A stretch of 64,000 bases of DNA from DASPPM01 sp052143835 (GCA_052143835.1 JBKQRV010000042.1:91306-155305); one strand, 5' to 3'; counted from the stretch's first letter, positions 15,230 through 24,333 are shown. A program made the numbers and translations. Notes: generated by a model from the letters alone, not told the origin.

Positions 15230-16702
15230 CTACATCGGGGTTCCGACGACCAGCGTGACCGCGTCGACAGGAACATATTGACGGGTGTTCCCTGGTCCGA
15301 AGTACCAGTTGATCAAGATGTAGCCCTTGAGCTGGGCTTCGGCCAACTGGCTGGCGTTGAGCTCGGCGATGTCGTGGCCCTCATTCCAACGATCCGTTCG
15401 GGTGCCCCAATTCGTGGCGGAGGCGACATGGTCTCCGCCGATCTCCCACGCGAAAGCGAAGATGATGTGATAGACGCCGGGCGCCTCCGGCGCCTGCAAC
15501 GAAACCTGCGCCGCCTGGTCCGACTTTCCGGATGGCAACCAATTCTGGACCAACCGCCAGCTGCTGCTGTGGTCGCCCCAGGAGGGGGTGTAGATCAAAG
15601 GCGCCACGGCAGTGGGCGGCCCAAGATTGAGGGCGGCAAGCTTGATCGTGCCGTTCAATGCGGCGCCGGGAGGAACGTTCAGCGTTTTGTTCGTCGTGGA
15701 AATTACCGCGAAATCCCCGCGACCGGCGATCACCTGAAGTTGTCCGCCGGTCGCGCCGGGCTGGCACCCGTTCATGGGAATTCCGGACAGCTCGCATTTC
15801 GGCGCGGCCGGCGGATTGGGCACAGCACCGGCTTGCCCGCTTCGTAACGGTACCTGCGTGAACGGCAGCGGGCGATAAGGGGGGGCGCTCGGCACCGAGG
15901 CCGGCGTCGACTGCACGAAGTAGAAGTCCCCGTCAGTCTGGTCGTAGATCGCCGGGTTCTGCTCGTGGCCGACGGAGCGGGCCGCGGCCGAAACCTCCCG
16001 CCGGATACGCCGAACCGCCTCATCAAGCCGCAGCCCTGGTACCTTGATCAGCGGCAAGAGCTTCCGTGTGAAAAGGCCGTTGGGATTGTCGTCGCCCGGG
16101 CCCAGCGTATCGAGCGCGATTTAATTCACGCCTGCCGAAAACAGGATCAGGATGCCGTTCGGGGCCGCGGGAATCGCCAACCCCCGCGTTCCACCAAGGC
16201 TGCGGCCCGCCACTCGCGGAAATGGATCGTCCCGGCAAGCATCCAGAATGACGATGTCTAGCTTGGCCTTGGCCTCGGTCAGCCGCTCGAGTACGCGTCC
16301 CAGATCGATCGCATCGTCGCGCAGCTCTTCCGGATTGCCGAGTGCGGGTACGTCGACCGGTATCAGATAATTGCTGCCGCCGATCTGAACGCCGTGACCG
16401 GCGTAATAGAAGAGGCCGACGCCGCCGCCGGAAATCTTCTGCACGAACTCGGTCAATGCCTGGTTCATGCCGCGGCGGTCGAGGTTCTCCCGCTCGATCA
16501 CCTCGAACCCGACGTCGCGCAATGTCGCGGCGACGGCGCGTGCGTCGTTCAACGACTTTTCCAAGCTGCGCACGTTGAGGTAGGCGTTATTGCCGATCAC
16601 CAACGCGACGCGCCTCTCGCCTTGCGCCCAGGCGGTGTGCGCCGCCGCCACAAGGGTGAGCGCCGCCAGCGCGGTCATCACGCTCCGGCGCCAACTCGTC
16701 AT
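15230..16702 (-). pseudogene. Caspase-family (peptidase C14) protein interrupted by one in-frame stop
   Basis: From the ATG at 16702 the frame encodes a signal peptide ending near AWAQG, then a caspase-fold domain starting RRVALVIGN with catalytic His103 (YYAGHG) and Cys156 (LDACRDDPF). It is then stopped by TAA at 16123-16121 (codon 194), just after FSAGVN. The same frame continues without a gap: IALDTLGPGDDNPNGLFTRK, then LDEAVRRIRREV and QNPAIYDQTDGDF, all typical of bacterial caspase proteins, and a C-terminal region of unknown fold to 15230. Relatives usually have Gln after GVN, so one C-to-T change (CAA to TAA) explains the break. Intact length would be 490 aa. It could be a recent pseudogene, a sequencing error or readthrough. 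Confidence 0.8.
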
Positions 16703-16767
16703 GGCTCCTTCGCCTTCTTCGACGACCCGATCATCCGCCGCAATGGCGCGCGCGCCGCCTGAGCGCG

Positions 16768-17571
16768 CTATTCCGCAGCACTCCGCCGCCGCGCGAACTC
16801 GAGCAGGCAATCGTCGGGCAGCATCTCGATCGGCGTGAAGTCGCGGTTGGCGATCCAGGTCGGCCGCTTGAAGCGGCGGATCGCGTTGTCGCAGCGGTTG
16901 AGCGAAAGATAGAGGATCCAGCGCGACCAGGGAGTCAGGTTCGAGCCCGAGGCGTGGACGAGGTTGCCGTGGAAGAGCAGCACCGAGCCGGCCGGACCCT
17001 TGGGCGCCACGATGCCACCCCTGTCGACGAGGCGGGCGATCGTCTCGTCATCCGTGGTCCATAAGGGATAGCTCGTGGTGGTCACGTCGTGGCCGGCCGC
17101 GAGGCGCCCCTCGCGGTGGCTCTTCGGGATGAACATGAGCGGCCCGTTGAACTCGTTCGCCTCGGCGAGGAAGAGCGCTATGTTCATCGCGCGGGGCGCG
17201 GGCATGTCGTCGTCGTTGAACCAGGTCGCGTAATCCTGGTGCCATTGCCAGACGGCACCGTCGAAGGCCGCCTTCGCGTTGACCTTGAACTGGTGCATGT
17301 AGAGCTTGTCCGAGCCGAGGAGCTGCATGACGGGCTCGACGAGGCGCGGATGGCGGGCCGCGATCGCAAAGGCGGGATTCCAGGTCTGCACGTAAAAAGC
17401 CGTGCGCGGCGCCTCCGAGCCCTTCTCGCGCACGACCTCCTCGCGCGCTTGGGCGAAGAGGCCGGGAAGCTCGCCGCTGAGCACGCCGATTTCCTCCGGC
17501 GAGAAGAGGCTCGGGAAGAAGAGATAGCCCTCCTCCTCGAATTCCGCGATCTGCGCAGCGGCGAGCTTCAT
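16768..17571 (-). CDS. Phytanoyl-CoA dioxygenase (PhyH) family oxygenase
   Basis: Fe(II)/2-oxoglutarate-dependent dioxygenase, 267 aa. The metal triad is visible as WHQDYATW (His-x-Asp) and the distal His in FHGNLVHASGSN, with a downstream Arg in WSRWILY that would bind 2-oxoglutarate. The start at 17571 gives MKLAAAQIAEFEEEGYLFFP, the usual PhyH opening, and has GAGG 7 bases upstream. It lies just downstream of the MHS-family transporter on the same strand, so it may hydroxylate the imported compound. Substrate unknown. Confidence 0.88.
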   Translation of the reverse strand: MKLAAAQIAEFEEEGYLFFPSLFSPEEIGVLSGELPGLFAQAREEVVREKGSEAPRTAFYVQTWNPAFAIAARHPRLVEPVMQLLGSDKLYMHQFKVNAKAAFDGAVWQWHQDYATWFNDDDMPAPRAMNIALFLAEANEFNGPLMFIPKSHREGRLAAGHDVTTTSYPLWTTDDETIARLVDRGGIVAPKGPAGSVLLFHGNLVHASGSNLTPWSRWILYLSLNRCDNAIRRFKRPTWIANRDFTPIEMLPDDCLLEFARRRSAAE

Positions 17572-17613
17572 CGTGCGACCTCTAAGGCGCGAGGCGTCTC
17601 TCAAGTAGCTAGA

Positions 17614-18945
17614 CTAGGCGCCCTCGTCGTATTCCGCCGAGATGTCCTTGCCGGTGTAGTCCGGCATCAGACCCGCCGAGATCAGGCTTATCACAGCGCA
17701 GGCGAGGATGTAGATGGCGATGGCATAGCCCGTGTGATAGGCGGCGAACAGCGCGGTCGCGATGATCGGCGCCGGACCGCCGGCGATGACCGAGGCGAGC
17801 TGGTAGCCGAGCGACGAGCCGCTATAGCGCAGGCGCGGCGTGAACGACTCGGCAATCAGTGCCGCCTGGGGGCCGTACTGCATGTCGTGCGGGATGAGCG
17901 AGAGGAAGATCGCGATGAACACGGCGGAAGGAATTGCCGTGTCCAGCATGCCGAAATAGAGGAAGCCGAAGAGACCGGTCACCGCCGCGCCGATCAGGTA
18001 CATCTTGCGCCGGCCGATGCGGTCGGAGATATGGCCCGCGAGCGGAATGGAGACGAACGACAGGCACGAGGCAGCGAGCACCGCGAAGAGGATCAGGTCC
18101 CGCGACATCTTCAGCGTGGTGGTGGCGTAGGCGAAGACGAAGGCGGTGAAGATGTAAAACGGTGCCTGCTCGGCCATGCGCAGCAGGGCGCAGAGGATGA
18201 TCTCGCGCGGCTGCTTCTTGATCACTTCGGAGATCGGCGCCCGTTCGATCTTCTTGTCCTCGACGAGCTGGCGGAAGACCGGCGTCTCGAGGATGCCGAG
18301 CCGGATCCAGATGCCGATGCCAATCAGGATGATGCTGAGCAAGAACGGCACGCGCCAGCCCCAACTGATGAAATCGGCACCCGACCAGGCGCTGAACGCG
18401 AGGATGGCGAGGTTCGCCAGGAACAGGCCGCACGGCACGCCGAATTGCGGCCACGAGGCGACGAGCCCGCGGCTGCCGTGGGTGCGCGCCCATTCCATCG
18501 CGATCAGGACCGACCCACCCCATTCGCCGCCGACGCCGATGCCTTGCAGCATGCGCAGCACGGTCAGGATAATGGCCCCCCAAATGCCGATCGACGCGTA
18601 GCTCGGCACGAAAGCCACGAGGACGGTTGCGATACCCATAAGGAGCAGCGTCGCGATGAGCGTCGCCTTGCGGCCGATGCGGTCGCCGTAATGCCCGAAG
18701 ATCGCGGCGCCGATCGGCCGGCCGACGAAGCCGATGAAGTAGGTGGTGAACGCCAACAGCGTCCCGGTCAGCGGATCCTCGTTGGGAAAGTAAAGCTTCG
18801 GAAATACCAGCCCGGCGGCGGTGCCATAGATGAAGAAATCGTACCACTCGATGGTGGTGCCGACCGTTGCGGCGATCACCGCCTTGCGCAACTCCGCGCT
18901 GTGTTGGCTATCCGAAAGCTTGCCGTAGGTGGACGCGGTGGCCAT
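17614..18945 (-). CDS. MFS transporter, metabolite:H+ symporter (MHS) family
   Basis: Inner-membrane proton symporter, 443 aa, with about 12 hydrophobic segments. The opening AATVGTTIEWYDFFIYGTAA and the following GAAIFGHYGDRIGRKATL (loop 2-3 motif) are diagnostic of the MHS (ShiA/ProP/KgtP) group, which import organic acids, shikimate or osmolytes. A second DRIGRRKM motif follows mid-protein. It is followed on the same strand by the PhyH-type oxygenase after a 42-base gap. Substrate cannot be assigned. Confidence 0.93.
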   Translation of the reverse strand: MATASTYGKLSDSQHSAELRKAVIAATVGTTIEWYDFFIYGTAAGLVFPKLYFPNEDPLTGTLLAFTTYFIGFVGRPIGAAIFGHYGDRIGRKATLIATLLLMGIATVLVAFVPSYASIGIWGAIILTVLRMLQGIGVGGEWGGSVLIAMEWARTHGSRGLVASWPQFGVPCGLFLANLAILAFSAWSGADFISWGWRVPFLLSIILIGIGIWIRLGILETPVFRQLVEDKKIERAPISEVIKKQPREIILCALLRMAEQAPFYIFTAFVFAYATTTLKMSRDLILFAVLAASCLSFVSIPLAGHISDRIGRRKMYLIGAAVTGLFGFLYFGMLDTAIPSAVFIAIFLSLIPHDMQYGPQAALIAESFTPRLRYSGSSLGYQLASVIAGGPAPIIATALFAAYHTGYAIAIYILACAVISLISAGLMPDYTGKDISAEYDEGA

Positions 18946-19168
18946 GAGTTCTATCCTCCCTCGTTACGCCGACATGCCCCCGATCGCCGGCGATTTTGGG
19001 GAATGATGCTCCAATTCGGCCTTAGGGACAAGCCGGTCCAGGGAGGCTGACTGCCGTAAGGCGCGAGGCGGCCAGGCGACCTTGGGCGGCGCGGCCTCCG
19101 GCCTGGACGCCCTGCCCGGCTCCGTGGCACCTTCGAGCTCTTCGCGGGCGCCAAGGAAAGGGCCGGAC

Positions 19169-19459
19169 ATGACGCAGGCGGAAGGAATTTTGCGCATCGA
19201 TACGGACGACGTGCGGGTCACCGAGTGGCGCTTCGCGCCGGGCGCGGAGACGGGCCCTCACCGCCACGACTACGACTACGTCGTCGTGCCGCTCACTGTA
19301 GGCAAGCTGCGCGCCGTCGCCGCGGCCGGCGAGAGCTTGGCCGATCTCGCGCCGGGTGTCGCCTATTTCCGCAAAGCAGGGGTCGAGCACAATGTGTTCA
19401 ACGCCGGCAATGCGCCCATGGCCTTCGTCGAGGTCGAGCTCAAGCGACAGCCCGGCTGA
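19169..19459 (+). CDS. Small cupin-domain protein
   Basis: 96-aa single cupin. Motif one is PGAETGPHRHDYDYVVVPLTVG, with two His and an acidic residue, and the second motif includes VEHNVFNAG. The ATG at 19169 follows AAGGAAAG by 8 bases; the open frame extends further upstream but that part reads as non-coding. It is divergent from the MHS transporter and convergent with the methyltransferase gene. The function cannot be assigned beyond a metal-binding barrel. Confidence 0.78.
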   Translation: MTQAEGILRIDTDDVRVTEWRFAPGAETGPHRHDYDYVVVPLTVGKLRAVAAAGESLADLAPGVAYFRKAGVEHNVFNAGNAPMAFVEVELKRQPG

Positions 19460-19465
19460 GCGCGG

Positions 19466-19517
19466 CTAGTGTTCCGACTCCAACGCTTCGTTCCGAACCG
19501 TCGACCCGGAACACTAG
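19466..19517. terminator. Hairpin 1 between convergent genes, possible bidirectional terminator
   Basis: CTAGTGTTCCG (19466-19476) and CGGAACACTAG (19507-19517) are exact inverted repeats of 11 bases with a 30-base loop. They lie 6 bases after the cupin stop and before the end of the convergent methyltransferase gene. There is no clean T-run, so a repeat-element origin is equally possible. Confidence 0.4.
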
Positions 19518-19532
19518 CAAAATCATAATGAT

Positions 19533-19583
19533 GTGTTGTGGTTCCGACACAATGATTGGAATCAAGCGTCAGAACCACAACAC
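19533..19583. terminator. Hairpin 2 between convergent genes, possible terminator
   Basis: GTGTTGTGGTTC (19533-19544) pairs exactly with GAACCACAACAC (19572-19583), 12 bases with a 27-base loop, ending at the stop codon of the minus-strand methyltransferase gene. It is adjacent to but different in sequence from the hairpin at 19466-19517. Both begin or end near a TAGTGTT or ACACTAG core. Confidence 0.4.
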
Positions 19584-20212
19584 TAGAGCTTCCGCGCCAC
19601 GAGATCGATGAGCGCCGACTTGCCGGCGTGGCCGCGGCCCTCGTGGATCGCCTCGTCGTAGGTGCTAAGCTCGAGAATCTCCATGTCGGCGAAGCTCGCG
19701 CGCAGCATCTCCTCCGTGTAGAGGTTCTCGACGTACGGCGGGCCGCCGGTCTTGTACTCGAGCTGCTCGGGGCGGTAGCCGTGGAGGAGCAGAAGGCCGC
19801 CCGGCTTTAGGCACTTCTTGAGGCCCGCGAAGATGATGCTCCGCAACGCCGGGTCGGCGAATTGGATGAAGATCGCGACGGCCACCTCGAAACGCGCCTC
19901 CGGCCACGACCAGCGGGCGAGATCGGCCTTTTGCAACGCGAGCCTCACCTTGCGCTCGGCCGCGAGCCGCCGCGCCTTGGCAAGCGCCTTCGGCGAGAAA
20001 TCGAGCGAAAGCACCTCGAGCCCGCGCTCGGCGAGCCACACGCCGTTGCGCCCCTCGCCGTCGGCGATGGCGACGGCACTTTGCCCCGCCTTGAGCAAAT
20101 GCACGTGCGCGGCAAGGAAGCGGTTCGGCTCCTTGCCGAAATAATAGTCCTCGGCGGCGAAGCGCTCATTCCAGCGCTCGAGCTGCGGGTCGAGCGGTGT
20201 TTGCATCTTCAT
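19583..20212 (-). CDS. Class I SAM-dependent methyltransferase (TehB-like)
   Basis: 209-aa cytoplasmic methyltransferase. The opening WNERFAAEDYYFGKEPNRFL is typical of the TehB/thiopurine group often annotated as tellurite-resistance-like. SAM motif I is IADGEGRNGVWLAERG, motif II ends SLDFSPKALAKA, and the post-motif region KPGGLLLLHGYRPEQLEYKTGGPP is strongly family-like. The acceptor substrate is unknown. Lies 32 bases downstream of the E1 beta gene on the same strand. Confidence 0.88.
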   Translation of the reverse strand: MKMQTPLDPQLERWNERFAAEDYYFGKEPNRFLAAHVHLLKAGQSAVAIADGEGRNGVWLAERGLEVLSLDFSPKALAKARRLAAERKVRLALQKADLARWSWPEARFEVAVAIFIQFADPALRSIIFAGLKKCLKPGGLLLLHGYRPEQLEYKTGGPPYVENLYTEEMLRASFADMEILELSTYDEAIHEGRGHAGKSALIDLVARKL

Positions 20213-20244
20213 CCCCTGTCTCGAAGCACCCTACAAATGCCGCG

Positions 20245-21213
20245 CTATCCCACCATCGCCCGCACCGTCTCGGCGATCTTCGCCGGCGAGACCTTGCACA
20301 CCGCCTCGAGCGGCGGCGCGTAGGGCACCGGGATGCGCGGTGCGGCCAAGCGGCGGATCGGCGCCTTGAGCACGCCGAAGAGCTCCTCCGCCGCCACCGC
20401 GGCGATCTCGGCGCCGAAGCCGCCGGTCTCGACCGCCTCATGCACGATCAAGAGCCGGCCAGTGCGGCGAACCGAGTTCAATACCATCTCCTCGTCCCAG
20501 GGATAGATCGTGCGCAGGTCGATGACCTCGACCGAGGGCCGCTCGGCCAAGAGCTCGAGTGCCGCCTCGACCGCGCGCAGGGCCCCCGACCAGGCGACGA
20601 GCGTGAGCTCGCTGCCCGCGCGCACGAGCCGCGCCTTGCCGAGCGGGATGGGAGGGGCTGCCTCGTCGACCTCGCCCGTCACCCCCCACATGTCCTTGTG
20701 CTCCATGTAAACGACGGGATCGTCGCAGCGGATGGCGCTGCGCAACAGGCCGTAATTGTCGGCGGGAGTTCCCGGGCAGACGACGACGAGGCCCGGGATA
20801 TGCGCGTACCAGCCCTCGAGCGACTGCGAATGCTGGGCGGCCGAGGAGCGCCACATGCCGATCGGCTGGCGCACCACGAGCGGCACGCGCCCCTGGCCGC
20901 CGAACATGTAGCGCGCCTTGGCCGCCTGATTGACCAGCTCGTCGACCGCGCAGAGCGCGAAGTCGGCGAAGCGCATCTCGACCACCGGGCGTGTGCCCAT
21001 GAGTGCGGCACCGACCGCGGCCCCCATGATGGTCGCCTCCGAGATCGGAGTATCGACGATGCGCTCGCGCCCGAATTCCTCGACAAGGCCTTTGTACTGG
21101 CCGAAGACCCCGCCGCGCCCGAGGTCCTCGCCGAGCGCCCACACCGCAGGGTCCGCGCGCATCTCGGCGGCGAGTGCCGTCTTGCCCGCCTCGAGATAGC
21201 TCATCAGCGCCAT
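20245..21213 (-). CDS. 2-oxoacid (acetoin/pyruvate-type) dehydrogenase E1 beta subunit
   Basis: Beta subunit of a thiamine-diphosphate-dependent E1, 322 aa. Visible are ALGEDLGRGGVFGQYKGL, DTPISEATIMGAAVGAALMGTRP and the C-terminal transketolase domain with EVIDLRTIYPWDEE. The start at 21213 overlaps the alpha subunit by 10 bases and has GTGGGAG 9 bases upstream; ATG at 21204 is an alternative. It would form an alpha2beta2 heterotetramer with the neighbouring alpha chain. No E2 or E3 gene is nearby, so partners must be elsewhere or the enzyme works as an acetoin:acceptor type E1. Confidence 0.92.
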   Translation of the reverse strand: MALMSYLEAGKTALAAEMRADPAVWALGEDLGRGGVFGQYKGLVEEFGRERIVDTPISEATIMGAAVGAALMGTRPVVEMRFADFALCAVDELVNQAAKARYMFGGQGRVPLVVRQPIGMWRSSAAQHSQSLEGWYAHIPGLVVVCPGTPADNYGLLRSAIRCDDPVVYMEHKDMWGVTGEVDEAAPPIPLGKARLVRAGSELTLVAWSGALRAVEAALELLAERPSVEVIDLRTIYPWDEEMVLNSVRRTGRLLIVHEAVETGGFGAEIAAVAAEELFGVLKAPIRRLAAPRIPVPYAPPLEAVCKVSPAKIAETVRAMVG

Positions 21214-22193
21214 CGCCCGGCTCCCACGTCCTGCACGTCGGTCCAGGCGAGCTCGGCCGCCGGCCAGGGCGCCGCGAGTGCCGCCTCGACCGCCGCCGCG
21301 ATCTCGCCTCTCGCCTCCGCCGCGAGCGCTGCGAGCCTCGCCTCGGCGACGCCATTGAGGCCCAGGATCTCGCCGCAGCGCTTGATCGGGTCGTCCGCCT
21401 TTTTCGCCTCGAGCTCGGCGGCCGCGCGATAGAGGGCTGCATCGCTCGCCGTGTGCCCCTTCAAGCGATAAGTGCGCGCAAGCAGGAACTGCGGGCCTTG
21501 ACCCGCGCGCACGCGGGCGAGAAGCTCGGCCGCACTCTCGTCCACGGCGGCCACGTCGTTGCCGTCGACCGCGCGCGCGGCGATGCCGAGGCTCTCGGCG
21601 CGCGCCTCGGGGCCGGGTCCCGCGGAGACCGCGCGCGTGCGGGTCATCGCGGCGAAGCCGTTGTCCTCGCACACGAAGAGCACCGGCAATTCGAAGAGCT
21701 TGGCCCAGTTGAGGCTCTCGAGGAAGGGGCCGCGGTTCGTGGCACCGTCGCCGAAGAAGCAGACGACGACTCTCCGCTCGCCCTTGAGCTTGAGCGCGTG
21801 CGCGGCCCCGACCGCGATGGTGAGCCCTGCCGCCACCACGCCGTTCGCCCCCAGCATGCCGACGCTGAAATCGGCGATGTGGAGCGAGCCGCCCTTGCCG
21901 TGGCAAGTCCCGGTGGCGCGGCCGAAGAGCTCGGCCATCATGGCGGCAGGTGAGGCCCCCTTGGCGATGGTGTGGCCGTGACCGCGGTGCGTCGTCGTGA
22001 TCAGGTCTTCGCGCGCGAGATGGATGCAGACGCCGGAGGCGACCGCCTCCTGGCCGATCGAGAGGTGGACGGCGCCCGTGACCTGGCCGGCCTTGTGCGC
22101 CGCCTCGGCCGCCTCCTCGAAGGCGCGGATGCGGCACATCGTGCGGTAGTGCGCGAGCAGTCGCTCGACGTCGATGTTGGGCCTCGGCGCCAT
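21204..22193 (-). CDS. 2-oxoacid (acetoin/pyruvate-type) dehydrogenase E1 alpha subunit
   Basis: ThDP-binding alpha chain, 329 aa. It shows YRTMCRIRAFEEAA at the N-terminus, HLSIGQEAVASG, the THRGHGHTIAKG segment, and the ThDP motif GDGATNRGPFLESLN closing at CEDN. Closest in character to acetoin dehydrogenase or the AcoA/PDH-alpha group. It overlaps the beta gene and is divergent from an unknown duplicated-domain gene at 22273 with only 79 bases between. Confidence 0.92.
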   Translation of the reverse strand: MAPRPNIDVERLLAHYRTMCRIRAFEEAAEAAHKAGQVTGAVHLSIGQEAVASGVCIHLAREDLITTTHRGHGHTIAKGASPAAMMAELFGRATGTCHGKGGSLHIADFSVGMLGANGVVAAGLTIAVGAAHALKLKGERRVVVCFFGDGATNRGPFLESLNWAKLFELPVLFVCEDNGFAAMTRTRAVSAGPGPEARAESLGIAARAVDGNDVAAVDESAAELLARVRAGQGPQFLLARTYRLKGHTASDAALYRAAAELEAKKADDPIKRCGEILGLNGVAEARLAALAAEARGEIAAAVEAALAAPWPAAELAWTDVQDVGAGRWR

Positions 22194-22272
22194 CGCAGCA
22201 TCCCCCCGTGACGCGGTTCCGAGCGATCTATAGTATCGCGCTGTAAATTAAGCAAATTTTGCCACGGCGGCG

Positions 22273-23106
22273 ATGGCAGTGCCGAGCGTCCCGATTCTGG
22301 TCATGGACAGCATCACGAAGCTCGCGGCAAATACCGCCGGCAGCGTCGCCGTGGCTGGCTCCCACGGCGGCGTCTACGCCGCCTATCTCGCGGCCCGCGG
22401 CAAATTGCGCGGCGTCATCCTGAACGACGCGGGCATCGGGCTCGAGGAGGCGGGCATCGCCGGCCTCGGCTATCTCGATGCCCTCGCCATCGCCGCCGCC
22501 ACCGTCGACTACCGCACGGCGCGTATCGGCGACGGCGCCGACATGATGGCGCGCGGGACCATCAGCCGCGTCAACGCGGCGGCGGCAGCGCTCGGCTGCA
22601 CGGTGGGCGAGCGCTGCCCTGCCTCTGCCGAGCGCATGCGCCGCGCGAGGCTCTCCGGCCGCGAGCCGCCGCCCTACGAGGAGGGCCGCTTCCTCCTCCG
22701 TCACCAGCGCGGCGAGCCCAAGGTATGGGGGCTCGATTCGAATTCCCTCGCCGAGCCCTCGGACGCCGGTGCCGTTCTGGTCACGGGCTCCCACGGCGGG
22801 CTCCTGGGCGGCAAGCCCGAGAGCGCCATAGGGGTCGCCGCACGCGCCGCCGTCTACAACGACGCCGGCATCGGCATCGACCGCGCCGGCGTGTCGCGGC
22901 TTCCGGTGCTCGCCGCGCGCGGCATCGCGGCGGCTACGGTGGCGGCGGCGACGGCGCGCATTGGCGAGGCGCGCTCGACTTGGGCGACGGGGCGCCTCTC
23001 CGACATGAACGAGCTCGCCCGGAGCCTCGGCGCGCAGATCGGCATGAGCGTGCCGGAGCTCGTCGATCTCGTCCTGCGCCACGCGCGCGAGCAGGCTGGG
23101 CCATGA
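22273..23106 (+). CDS. Uncharacterised protein with two tandem homologous halves
   Basis: 277 aa, not recognised. It consists of two diverged copies of one roughly 90-residue unit. Each has a GSHGG motif (29-33 and 172-176), then NDAGIGI/L plus an AGI/V turn (from Asn51 and Asn196), then a small-residue helix AIAAATV, and an ARIG segment. A variable linker at about 115-165 contains Arg-rich EGRFLLRHQRGEPKV. No signal peptide or membrane segment. GSHGG and NDAG could form a nucleotide- or metal-binding pocket, but that is inference. Coding bias is like its neighbours. The start is uncertain (ATG 22273 or 22303), since no strong ribosome-binding site is seen. Confidence 0.75.
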   Translation: MAVPSVPILVMDSITKLAANTAGSVAVAGSHGGVYAAYLAARGKLRGVILNDAGIGLEEAGIAGLGYLDALAIAAATVDYRTARIGDGADMMARGTISRVNAAAAALGCTVGERCPASAERMRRARLSGREPPPYEEGRFLLRHQRGEPKVWGLDSNSLAEPSDAGAVLVTGSHGGLLGGKPESAIGVAARAAVYNDAGIGIDRAGVSRLPVLAARGIAAATVAAATARIGEARSTWATGRLSDMNELARSLGAQIGMSVPELVDLVLRHAREQAGP

Positions 23107-23124
23107 TCGGGACAGCGTCGCCCC

Positions 23125-24333
23125 TCAGGCGGCATCCGTCGCCTGGAGGACACCGCGCCGCTCGAGGCGGATGGCGAGCACGAGCACGACGAGCATCACC
23201 GCGGCCCCCACCACATAGGGCCCGTTGCGGCCGGCGAGCGTGAAGACGGCTCCGGCAAAGGCGGGGCCGAGGATGCGCGCGAGGCTCGCCGCCGATTGAG
23301 AGACGCCGAGCACGCCGCCGCGCATGGTCTTGGCCGCCGAGAGAGAGATCAAGCTGCTGAGCGAGGGGTTGCTGGTGCCGCCTCCGTAGGCGACGAGCGC
23401 CATGGCGATGAGGAGAAGCGGCAGCGAGCGCGCGAACGGAATGAGGGCGAGGCCGAGGGCCAAGGCGAGCGCGCCTTGGATCAGGAGGCGCTTCTCGCCG
23501 AAGGTCGCGGCGAGCTTGCGCATGAGCCCGCCTTGCACGATGACGGCGAGCACGCCCGCGTAGGCGAAGAGGTAGCCGTTCTGCGTCGCCCCCCAGCCGA
23601 AGACGCGCTCGGACCACATGGCGAAGGTCGCCTCGAGGCCGGCAAACGCGAAGGTCACCAGGAAGAACAGCACCACGAGGAGCCTGAGCTCGCGCCCGCG
23701 CCAGGCGGCGGCGAGAAGCGCGAAGCGTCCCGCGCGCGGCTTCTCGCCGGCCTCACGTCGGGCTTCGGGGGCGAGCGACTCCTTGAGGAAGACGAGGGCG
23801 AAGACGAGGGCTGCAAGCGAGAGGGCCGCCGAGCTCAAGGCCGGCGCCACCACATGGGGATTGTGCGGATCGGCGCCTGCGAGCACGCCGCCGAGCGCAG
23901 GGCCCACGATGAAGCCGAGCCCGAAGGCGGCGCCGATCAGTCCCATGCCTTGGGCGCGCCGCTCCGGCGGGGTCACGTCCGCGATATAGGCCTGGGCGGC
24001 GGAGATGTTGCCGGCCATGATGCCCGCGAGCGCGCGCGCCGCGAGGAGCTCGACGAGGCCGTCGGCGTAGCCGGTCCAGACATAGGAGAGCGAGATTCCG
24101 GCGAGGCTCACGAGGAGGATTGGCTTGCGTCCGTAGCGATCGCTGAGCCGGCCCCAGATGGGCGAGAAGAAGAACTGCATGAAGGAGTAGATCGCCATCA
24201 CCAGCGTCACCATCTCGGGCCCCGCATGGAAGTGCTCCGCGTAGAAGGGGAGCAGCGGAATCACGATGCCGAAACCGACGAGGTCGACGAAGACGGTGAG
24301 AAAGATGGCGACGAGCGGGCTGAGACGATTCAT
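23125..24333 (-). CDS. MFS transporter, TetA-like drug:H+ antiporter
   Basis: 402-aa inner-membrane exporter with about 12 hydrophobic segments. The opening VAIFLTVFVDLVGFGIVIPLLPFYAEHF, the loop 2-3 motif GRLSDRYGRKPILL and the motif C region GLIGAAFGLGFIVGPALGG are those of class A/B tetracycline-type exporters. The ATG at 24333 begins MNRLSPLV; the longer open frame upstream lacks coding character. No TetR-type regulator is next to it, so resistance to a specific drug should not be assumed. Convergent with the gene at 22273. Confidence 0.9.
   Translation of the reverse strand: MNRLSPLVAIFLTVFVDLVGFGIVIPLLPFYAEHFHAGPEMVTLVMAIYSFMQFFFSPIWGRLSDRYGRKPILLVSLAGISLSYVWTGYADGLVELLAARALAGIMAGNISAAQAYIADVTPPERRAQGMGLIGAAFGLGFIVGPALGGVLAGADPHNPHVVAPALSSAALSLAALVFALVFLKESLAPEARREAGEKPRAGRFALLAAAWRGRELRLLVVLFFLVTFAFAGLEATFAMWSERVFGWGATQNGYLFAYAGVLAVIVQGGLMRKLAATFGEKRLLIQGALALALGLALIPFARSLPLLLIAMALVAYGGGTSNPSLSSLISLSAAKTMRGGVLGVSQSAASLARILGPAFAGAVFTLAGRNGPYVVGAAVMLVVLVLAIRLERRGVLQATDAA

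Noticed and set aside
17089..19050. A 653-codon open frame on the plus strand
   Set aside because: Antisense to the PhyH and MHS-transporter genes, which have clear family motifs. No ribosome-binding site or homologous motif in the shadow frame.
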